DNA from: an uncultured Ruminococcus sp.
GTDB taxonomy: Bacteria > Bacillota > Clostridia > Oscillospirales > CAG-272
Length of the DNA stretch: 15,965 nt
Reading direction: 5' to 3'
Assembly (NCBI GenBank): GCA_902766575.1
Contig: CACXED010000343.1
Span: 1-15,965 of the forward strand
The first letter of the stretch is position 1, and every line of letters begins with the position of its first letter. A model generated the notes under the pieces. The model did not search any database. It was given only the letters and a program-made list of their open reading frames with translations, and was not told the origin of the DNA. Positions 1 to 4,920 of the stretch are shown here, piece by piece. A program made the position numbers and the translations under genes.

Positions 1-205
1 CGAGACGCTCTGCCGCCGCGCTGCCTGCCTCGACAGCTGCCTTGACAGCTCCGACGTCGCCGCGTACCATGACCGATACGAGTCCGGAACCGATCTTCTC
101 GGTGCCGACGAGAGTTACCTCTGCAGCCTTGACCATAGCGTCAGCTGCCTCGATTGCTGCGGTGAGACCCCTGGTCTCGATCATTCCTAATGCTTCCTGT
201 GCCAT
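1..205 (-). CDS. BMC-H microcompartment shell protein (PduA/PduJ/EutM-like), 3' end cut by window
   Basis: Hexamer-forming shell protein of a bacterial microcompartment. The visible 68 residues begin MAQEALGMIETRGL and contain the classic BMC-H core: the A-x-x-A-A-D-A-M-V-K-A-A helix (about 17-28), then KIGSGL at about 37-42, whose GSG forms the central pore in PduA-type hexamers, then VMVRGDVGAV. The reading frame runs off the left edge, so about 25 C-terminal residues are missing compared with the usual length near 93. The ATG at 203-205 has a strong GGAGGA ribosome site at 214-219. It lies 22 nt behind the other BMC-H gene in the same operon and is probably the major facet protein, because it matches the canonical short form. 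Family assignment is secure; which paralogue (PduA, PduJ or EutM type) cannot be told. Confidence 0.95.
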   Translation of the reverse strand, partial: MAQEALGMIETRGLTAAIEAADAMVKAAEVTLVGTEKIGSGLVSVMVRGDVGAVKAAVEAGSAAAERL

Positions 206-227
206 TTTTTATATCCTCCAAAATTTA

Positions 228-572
228 TTAAACTTCTTTGATGTGAGAATCGCTCTTTTTGGGCTTGTCAAAGCCGCTGATCGTGAGCATCTTCTCGGTG
301 TCCGACTCGGGACGTGGGATTATGTGCCGGGAGACGACTCCCGATACTGTCTTAGCCGCCGCTTCGGCAGCCTCCATAGCTGCTTCGACCGCCGCTACGC
401 TTCCGCGGAACTTGACCACGACTATGAGCGGAACCGGCAGCTTTTCGGGATTCAGGGGCTTGTTCTTGTCAAAATTCTCGACAGTCACATCGGCTGCCTT
501 GCAGCCCGCGTCGCAGGCGACAAACGCCGCGACCAGTCCGTAGACCTCGAGAATACCGACCGCCTGTGACAT
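228..572 (-). CDS. BMC-H shell protein with atypical pore loop and charged C-terminal tail
   Basis: A second single-domain shell protein of 114 residues, longer than the usual ~93. It starts MSQAVGILEVYGLVAAF, with DAGCKAADV at 21-29 matching the first BMC helix, VVVKFRGSV at 51-59 matching the VRGDV strand-turn, and SRHIIPRP (about 80-88), the usual end of the BMC fold. Two differences stand out: the GSG pore motif is replaced by a longer proline-rich segment, NPEKLPVP at 41-48, and a Lys/Asp-rich tail follows the fold. Related paralogues with this LPVP segment are, from memory, common in Clostridia microcompartment loci. It probably makes mixed or separate facet hexamers with different pore properties. 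An AAGGAG site lies about 5 nt before the ATG, and the dehydrogenase stop is only 10 nt upstream. Confidence 0.92.
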   Translation of the reverse strand: MSQAVGILEVYGLVAAFVACDAGCKAADVTVENFDKNKPLNPEKLPVPLIVVVKFRGSVAAVEAAMEAAEAAAKTVSGVVSRHIIPRPESDTEKMLTISGFDKPKKSDSHIKEV

Positions 573-582
573 AGCTTACTCC

Positions 583-1827
583 TTATTTATTGACTATGGC
601 GATCTTGAGACCTTCCTGACGGAGGTTGACCGCAAGCGCCTCGTTGATCTCGTCGAGCGGGAATTTGTGGGTGATGAGCTTCTTCATCGGAAGTCCGATC
701 GCCTGTGCGCGCTTGAGGAAATCAAAGGTAGTAGCGTAGTCGCGGAGAGTGTAGACCCACGAGCCGACGACCGTGATCTCCTTCGAGCAGATGTCGAAGT
801 GGGGATTGATAGTCGCGTCTCCGCCGTTGATGAAGAAGCCGAGCTCGCAGAGTCCGCCGCCGTTGCGGATGAACTTGTAGATGTTCGAGTGAGCGGCGGG
901 AGAGCCGGTACACTGGAACGCGAAGTCTGCGAAGTAGCCTCCGAACGCGTCCTTGACGTGAGCGGTGAGATCGTCGATACCGTTCGTGTCCTTGAAGTTG
1001 ACGGTCTCGGTCGCGCCCATCTCCTTTGCAAATTCAAGGCGTTTAGCGTTGCCGTCGACCGCGACGATATGCTCGATGCCCATCGTGCGGAGAACCGCGA
1101 TGCAGATGAGTCCGATCGGTCCGCAGCCCTGAACCACTACGCGCGAATTGAAGCGGAGGATTCCGGTAGTCTTTGCGCGCTCGACCGCGTGAACAAGCAC
1201 CGCGCAGGGCTCGATGAGTATGCGCGAGTCGAGATCGAGGTCGGAGACGTTGAATATCGTCGAACCGCCGCGGACAAAGAGGTAGTCCGAGAACCAGCCG
1301 TTCAGGTGGATATCGTCGTCGGGGAGCAGTCCGTAGACGTCAGCGCCGCCGACGTTCTGCTTGTTGAGGTCGAACATCGTGATGTCGGGGTTGTCCTTGA
1401 AGATCATGCAGGTGACGACCTTGTCGCCGACATGGAGCGGCTTGCCCGCCGAGTCGACGGTGACGTTCTTGCCCATCTTCACGATCTCGCCGGTTCCCTC
1501 GTGACCGAGAGCGACCGGGATGAGTCCGAAGGGATCGCGCTTGAACTCGTGCGCGTCGGTGCCGCAGACGCCGCAGCCCTCGACCTTAACAAGGATATCG
1601 TTGTCGCCGAGCGGCGGGATCGGGTACTCCTTGACCTCGAATCTCTCCTTTTCGACGAGAACGGCGACGTGAGCCTTGTCCGGCACAGCCGACGAAGCGG
1701 ATGCGGCTCTTGCCGGAGCGGCAGGAGCGCAGGCAGCCGCCGGAGCAGTGCTGTCAGCCTTGTCGCCGAGCATTCCGGCAAGCACCTTTTTTACGATTTC
1801 TTCTATATTATCTGCTTTGTAATCCAT
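583..1827 (-). CDS. Microcompartment-targeted zinc-dependent alcohol dehydrogenase (MDR family)
   Basis: A 414-residue medium-chain dehydrogenase/reductase with an added N-terminus. Residues 2-20 form an amphipathic helix (IEEIVKKVLAGML) followed by an Ala/Pro/Ser linker to about 50, the layout of an encapsulation peptide. The catalytic domain shows CGTD (Cys88), GHE (His109, Glu110) and IEPC (Cys208) as catalytic-zinc residues, and a Rossmann glycine motif GCGPIG at 234-239 for NAD(P)H. The four-cysteine structural-zinc lobe is absent; only Cys140 lies there. In this operon it could reduce lactaldehyde to 1,2-propanediol, or propionaldehyde to 1-propanol with NADH recycling inside the shell; the sequence does not decide. 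It has a GAGGT site 6-7 nt before the ATG and is 25 nt behind the DUF336 gene. Confident in family and targeting, moderate on substrate. Confidence 0.93.
   Translation of the reverse strand: MDYKADNIEEIVKKVLAGMLGDKADSTAPAAACAPAAPARAASASSAVPDKAHVAVLVEKERFEVKEYPIPPLGDNDILVKVEGCGVCGTDAHEFKRDPFGLIPVALGHEGTGEIVKMGKNVTVDSAGKPLHVGDKVVTCMIFKDNPDITMFDLNKQNVGGADVYGLLPDDDIHLNGWFSDYLFVRGGSTIFNVSDLDLDSRILIEPCAVLVHAVERAKTTGILRFNSRVVVQGCGPIGLICIAVLRTMGIEHIVAVDGNAKRLEFAKEMGATETVNFKDTNGIDDLTAHVKDAFGGYFADFAFQCTGSPAAHSNIYKFIRNGGGLCELGFFINGGDATINPHFDICSKEITVVGSWVYTLRDYATTFDFLKRAQAIGLPMKKLITHKFPLDEINEALAVNLRQEGLKIAIVNK
1768..1824 (-). other. Encapsulation peptide of the alcohol dehydrogenase (residues 2-20)
   Basis: The segment encodes an N-terminal amphipathic helix with hydrophobic residues Ile9, Ile11, Val12, Val15, Leu16, Met19 and Leu20 separated by charged ones, then an Ala/Pro-rich linker. 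Such short helices joined by flexible linkers guide cargo enzymes into microcompartments. It precedes the normal start of the dehydrogenase fold by about 50 residues and has no role in catalysis. Confidence 0.82.
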
Positions 1828-1852
1828 AGTTTACCTCATTAAATAAACCGTT

Positions 1853-2350
1853 TTATTCCGAAACGAGCCGTTCGAAAGCCTTTGCTCCGAACGCCGCGAG
1901 CGCCGTATCCTCAGCCTCGGTCCCGCCCGATACTCCGAGCCCTCCGACTACCTCGCCGCCGTCGCGGAGCGGTTCTCCTCCTCCGAAGACGACGATGTGA
2001 CAGTCGTTGGTGAACTGTATTCCGTAGAGCGATCCGCCCGGCTGAGCGAGCGGCTTCAAATCGGCGGTCGACATCTTCAGCGCCGTGACCGTGTAGGCCT
2101 TCTGGAGCGCCACGTCGTAGCTTGCGATGAACGCGCCGTCCGTGACCTCGCAGAGTATCGGTCTGCCCGAGCTGTCGGCGACGACCACGACCGGCTTCAC
2201 TCCGATCCGCGCGGCTTCGAGCTCAACCTCGGCGGCGAGCCTTTTCGCGAGGGAGAGAGTCACCGTCCTGACCGTTCTGAGCGGCTCCGAGCTGTTCTTA
2301 ACCTCGCTGACGATGCGGGAGATTATCGACTGCAAGTCCTTTTCGTTCAT
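1853..2350 (-). CDS. GlcG/HbpS (DUF336, PduO C-terminal-like) protein with N-terminal encapsulation peptide
   Basis: A 165-residue protein. Residues about 25-163 match the GlcG/HbpS fold: LSLAKRLAAEVELEAARIG, then VVVVADSSGRPIL (54-66), the D-x-A-x-x-K-A-Y-T helix (79-87), LYGIQF, and the glycine-rich GGGEPLRDGGEVVGGLGVSG (about 123-142). The family includes HbpS (haem binding) and the C-terminal domain of PduO, but its biochemical role in microcompartments is unclear. Residues 1-19 (DLQSIISRIVSEV) form an amphipathic helix before the fold and look like an encapsulation peptide, so the protein is likely lumenal. The PduO adenosyltransferase domain is not present, consistent with a B12-independent pathway. 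Tandem TAA stops of the aldolase end 12 nt upstream. I see no clear Shine-Dalgarno, so translation may be coupled. Function not assigned. Confidence 0.87.
   Translation of the reverse strand: MNEKDLQSIISRIVSEVKNSSEPLRTVRTVTLSLAKRLAAEVELEAARIGVKPVVVVADSSGRPILCEVTDGAFIASYDVALQKAYTVTALKMSTADLKPLAQPGGSLYGIQFTNDCHIVVFGGGEPLRDGGEVVGGLGVSGGTEAEDTALAAFGAKAFERLVSE
2294..2347 (-). other. Putative encapsulation peptide of the DUF336 protein (residues 2-19)
   Basis: The N-terminal helix has hydrophobic positions Leu6, Ile9, Ile10, Ile13, Val14 and Val17 alternating with charged and polar residues, then an NSSEPL linker before the GlcG/HbpS fold. It resembles the dehydrogenase N-terminus and the aldolase C-terminus in this operon, suggesting shared targeting to the lumen. 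Confidence 0.72.
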
Positions 2351-2362
2351 TTCAGACGGTTA

Positions 2363-3181
2363 TTACTTGTTGAGCGAAGCGATGACGCGTCTGGTGATCT
2401 CGGCGACGAGATCCTCGTTCACATTGGAGTTCTCGCTTGTCGCCTTCTTGCAGTCAGCGCCCGAGAAATCGCAGTTCGGGCAGGGAGTCTTGCCTGCTGC
2501 GAGCACGGGGCAGAGGTCTGCCGGATGCTTGCCCTTGAGACCGAACTGACGGCGGATTTCGTAAAGTCTCTTGACCTGAGCCTCGGAGAGCTCCTTCGGG
2601 CCGCCGAGCAGCTTAGAGATGAACATCAGCTGCGCGTAGAACTCAACCGACTCCATCTTGTGGTAAGCGTTGAGCAGCGAATCCGAGTAAGCGAGCGCGC
2701 CGTGGTTCTCGAGCAGAACCGCGTCGTAGTGCTGGAGGTACTTAGCGACGTGATCGGGGATCTCCTCGGTGGAGGGAGTGCCGTACTCTGCGATCGGTAC
2801 GCAGCCGAGCGCGATGACAGCCTCGGGCATGATCGGAGCGGTCAGCGGGATTCCGGCGATAGCGAAGCCGGTGGCGTACATCGGGTGAGCGTGGACGACC
2901 GACATGACGTCGGGCCTTTCCTTATAAACGCGGAGGTGCATCTTGATCTCCGAGGAGGGACGGAAGCCCTCGTAAGCCTGCAGAACCTCGCCCTTGGAGT
3001 TGACCTTGCAGATGTACTCGGGGGTCATGAAGCCCTTGGAAACTCCGGTAGGAGTGCAGAGGAACTCGTCGGGACCTACCTTGACAGAGATGTTGCCGTC
3101 GTTTGCGGCGACCATTCCTCTGTCGTAGATGCGCTTGCCGATCTCGCAGATCTGTTTTTTGATTTCGTATTCGGATGCCAT
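2363..3181 (-). CDS. fucA: Class II aldolase, L-fuculose/rhamnulose-1-phosphate type, with C-terminal encapsulation peptide
   Basis: A zinc aldolase that would split L-fuculose-1-phosphate (or L-rhamnulose-1-phosphate) into DHAP and lactaldehyde, the precursor of 1,2-propanediol. Residues 1-220 are the FucA/AraD fold: NDGNISVK (27-34), TPTGVSKG (43-50), PSSE with Glu78, HAHP with His97 and His99, and ENHGA with His160. These match FucA Glu73, His92, His94 and His155 with a constant shift of five. Two additions follow: a four-cysteine segment (Cys224, Cys234, Cys237, Cys244) and, after a Ser/Asn linker, the amphipathic helix DLVAEITRRVIASL at 257-270. The total of 272 exceeds the ~215 of E. 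coli FucA because of these. An AAGGAG site lies 8 nt before the ATG. The aldolase suggests fucose or rhamnose as the sugar source; symbol given by family, substrate stereochemistry unproven. Confidence 0.92.
   Translation of the reverse strand: MASEYEIKKQICEIGKRIYDRGMVAANDGNISVKVGPDEFLCTPTGVSKGFMTPEYICKVNSKGEVLQAYEGFRPSSEIKMHLRVYKERPDVMSVVHAHPMYATGFAIAGIPLTAPIMPEAVIALGCVPIAEYGTPSTEEIPDHVAKYLQHYDAVLLENHGALAYSDSLLNAYHKMESVEFYAQLMFISKLLGGPKELSEAQVKRLYEIRRQFGLKGKHPADLCPVLAAGKTPCPNCDFSGADCKKATSENSNVNEDLVAEITRRVIASLNK
2366..2425 (-). other. C-terminal encapsulation peptide of the aldolase (residues 253-272)
   Basis: The last 20 residues (NVNEDLVAEITRRVIASLNK) form an amphipathic helix with Leu257, Val258, Ile261, Val265, Ile266 and Leu269... 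spaced on one face. It is separated from the aldolase fold by a cysteine-containing linker and has no counterpart in free FucA enzymes. This position and pattern are typical of microcompartment targeting tails. Confidence 0.82.
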
Positions 3182-3235
3182 TTTTTTGTCTCCTTGTCAA
3201 AAATATTTGTTTTGTCGTGGAATATATATCAGAAA

Positions 3236-3273
3236 ACCCGGCGTTAAACGCTGCGCTTTCGCGCAAAACGGGT
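3236..3273 (-). promoter_or_regulatory. GC-rich structured element between the GTPase and aldolase genes
   Basis: The 105-nt gap here is the largest inside the microcompartment operon. In the transcript direction an outer stem ACCCG/CGGGT (3269-3273 with 3236-3240) encloses a perfect 5-bp hairpin TGCGC-GAAA-GCGCA (3252-3265), closed by a GNRA tetraloop, and a short GCG-TTTAA-CGC hairpin (3241-3251). The set could fold as a three-way junction. A run of four U follows the outer stem, so it could be a weak intrinsic terminator, an RNA processing barrier or a stabiliser that changes the ratio of the two operon halves. The pairing is visible in the sequence; any function is inferred. Confidence 0.45.
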
Positions 3274-3286
3274 GTTTCTTCGTGAT

Positions 3287-3724
3287 TCATTGGCGCAGAT
3301 AGTCAAGTATCTGCGCTATCCCCTGCCCCGTCACCGAATCGACGAGGAATATCGGGTCGCAGCCCGCGTCCTTAAGCCAGAGCCGGACCATCTCGGGTCT
3401 TGCTCCCGGCTCGGAGCATTTGGTTACTATGCCGATGACCGGACGGTTAGCCGAAGCCGCTATCGCCGGGGAAAAGAGCGAAAAGGGTTCGGTCGCCGAC
3501 GCCAGCAGACCGATCACGTCGGACTCGTAGGAATAGACCGCGAGCGCTCCGCCGAGATGTCTTGTCTGTATGTACTCGCCGGGAGTGTCGACGATAACTC
3601 CGCCGTCCTTGCCCGAGCAGCAGACCGACTGGGTCTTCTCGTAGCGTATTGCCTCTCCGCGCAGAGCCTGCGTCAGCGTGGTCTTTCCCGCCTCTGAGCG
3701 CCCGATGAGTATCAGACGCTTCAT
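3287..3724 (-). CDS. eutP: EutP/PduV-family P-loop GTPase
   Basis: A 145-residue small GTPase-like protein of the EutP/PduV family, always linked to microcompartment operons; roles suggested in the literature include compartment positioning or an accessory kinase, but it is not settled. The sequence has a Walker A GRSEAGKTT (8-16), a G3 motif DTPGEY (46-51), a G4-like TKCS (101-104, where the usual Asp is Ser) and DSVTGQG (129-135) as G5-like region. Length matches the family. Its ATG overlaps the stop of the upstream shell gene by one base (TGATG), which indicates translational coupling. The altered G4 motif may relax guanine specificity. Family confidence is high; the precise cellular role is unknown. 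Confidence 0.9.
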   Translation of the reverse strand: MKRLILIGRSEAGKTTLTQALRGEAIRYEKTQSVCCSGKDGGVIVDTPGEYIQTRHLGGALAVYSYESDVIGLLASATEPFSLFSPAIAASANRPVIGIVTKCSEPGARPEMVRLWLKDAGCDPIFLVDSVTGQGIAQILDYLRQ

Positions 3725-4116
3725 CAGGTCTTGGTCAGCTCGCAGACCGAGAAGCCGAGCGTTCGCTCGCAGTAGTCGAGCGTCGCTCTGAACGCCGCTT
3801 CGACGTCGGACAGGCTTCCGGTGATCAGCAGCGTTCCCGAGAAGCGGTCTACGAAGCCGATCTCGGCTCCCGACTGCTTGGTGGCGATGTCGGCGGCGAT
3901 GATCGCGGTCTCGGCGGGCGACAGAGTTATCATTCCTATCGCCGAGTGCGACCAGTCTACCGTAGGGTCGAGCCCGAGCTTCTGGTAGAGCACCCTGTCG
4001 GGGCTCGCGATGATGTGCGCGAGGGTTATCTGCTTTCCGGGGACGAGCTCCTGAATTATACGGACTTTTCCGTCCGTCCCGGAGATATTTTCGGGTATCG
4101 GAAATGATGGTTTCAT
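3724..4116 (-). CDS. PduU/EutS-type circularly permuted BMC-H shell protein
   Basis: A 130-residue shell protein. RIIQELVPGKQITLAHIIASP (19-39) is the diagnostic N-terminal strand-helix segment of the PduU/EutS group, in which the BMC fold is circularly permuted and a small beta-barrel caps the hexamer pore. IGMITLSPAETAIIAADIATK (60-80) and the TGSLSDVEAAFRATLDYC region (99-116) supply the BMC helices. Length agrees with PduU and EutS (about 110-120) plus a short N-terminal extension. The Shine-Dalgarno GGAGGT is made by the last codons of the upstream activase gene (Gly-Gly-stop), only a few bases before the ATG. It probably forms a minor facet hexamer and may anchor the partner GTPase encoded immediately downstream, a pairing also seen in eut and pdu operons. 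Confidence 0.92.
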   Translation of the reverse strand: MKPSFPIPENISGTDGKVRIIQELVPGKQITLAHIIASPDRVLYQKLGLDPTVDWSHSAIGMITLSPAETAIIAADIATKQSGAEIGFVDRFSGTLLITGSLSDVEAAFRATLDYCERTLGFSVCELTKT

Positions 4117-4118
4117 TT

Positions 4119-4919
4119 TTAACCTCCGATGTAGCAGCTTATCCCGGTCGACGCGCAGACGTTCCGCAGAAATTCCATCTTCGGCTTTTCAGGCGGGGGA
4201 ACGTCTCCCATGCCGTAGCTCCGACCGAGCCCGATATACTTGTCGTAGCCGAGCCGATGGTAAGGCAGGATGTGCATCTCGTCGACTCCGAGCGTATCAT
4301 AGGCGAACTCGGCGATGTCGTGCAGCTCCTTTGGCGTGTCGTTGAAGCCCGGAATGACCGGCACGCGGACGACAAGCCTTTTTGCGAGCTTTGAGAGCCG
4401 CTTGGCATTCTCGAGTATAAGCTCGTTCGGCACAGTCGTGTATTCCCTGTGCTTTGCCGAGTCCATGTGCTTGACGTCCATAAGGAAGGTATCGACAAGC
4501 GGTATAAAGCGCTCGACCGTCGCCCATTCGACAGCGCAGGTGGTCTCTATCGCGGTCGAAAGCCCATAGTCCCGGCTGACCTCGAGCAGCGCGGTCGAGA
4601 AATCCGGCTGGCACATACACTCGCCGCCCGACAGGGTTATCCCTCCGCCCGAGCGCCGATAGTAGGGCATATCCTTTACGACCGTCCCGATGACCTCGCC
4701 GACCGTCGCGTCGTAGCCGATGGTTTTCTTCTTGCCGTTCTGGAGCATCGTCTCGGGCTCATAGGACTGGGATTCGGGATTGCAGCACCAGCGGCAGCGG
4801 AGAATACAGCCCTTGAGAAAGACTATCGTCCGTATTCCCGGACCGTCGTGAACCGAGAACTTCTGGATATCGAATATCCTGCCCTTTACGGCGAGCAGTT
4901 GGTTGTTTGAGTCTATCAT
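4119..4919 (-). CDS. Glycyl-radical enzyme activating enzyme (radical SAM)
   Basis: The activase uses S-adenosylmethionine and a [4Fe-4S] cluster to place the glycyl radical on the adjacent dehydratase. The cluster motif C-x3-C-x2-C is at Cys38, Cys42 and Cys45, preceded by HDGPGIRT (24-31), a hallmark of the PflA-type family. SGGE (97-100) helps bind SAM, and DVKHMD (148-153) and RVPVIPGFND (185-194) are further family motifs. Length 266 is shorter than diol dehydratase activases near 300 that carry an eight-cysteine ferredoxin-like insert: after Cys46 there is no Cys until Cys101, so that insert is missing. The gene starts one base after the stop of the dehydratase gene, with no strong ribosome site, implying coupled translation and matched dosage. 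Function is firm by family and context. Confidence 0.94.
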   Translation of the reverse strand: MIDSNNQLLAVKGRIFDIQKFSVHDGPGIRTIVFLKGCILRCRWCCNPESQSYEPETMLQNGKKKTIGYDATVGEVIGTVVKDMPYYRRSGGGITLSGGECMCQPDFSTALLEVSRDYGLSTAIETTCAVEWATVERFIPLVDTFLMDVKHMDSAKHREYTTVPNELILENAKRLSKLAKRLVVRVPVIPGFNDTPKELHDIAEFAYDTLGVDEMHILPYHRLGYDKYIGLGRSYGMGDVPPPEKPKMEFLRNVCASTGISCYIGG

Positions 4920-4920
4920 A

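Noticed and set aside
667..1842. Long open frame on the plus strand opposite the alcohol dehydrogenase
   Set aside because: It is the antisense shadow of a GC-rich coding region; it is rich in Asp/Glu/Arg/Val/Leu without domains and has no ribosome site, while the minus strand encodes a full dehydrogenase.
1997..3247. Long plus-strand open frame across the DUF336 and aldolase genes
   Set aside because: It spans two well-supported minus-strand genes and the gap between them, with no recognisable protein features.
3220..3260. Possible internal promoter before the aldolase gene (TATATT with TTTAAC, 16 bp apart)
   Set aside because: The -35 matches consensus at only three of six positions and falls inside the structured element; too weak to call.
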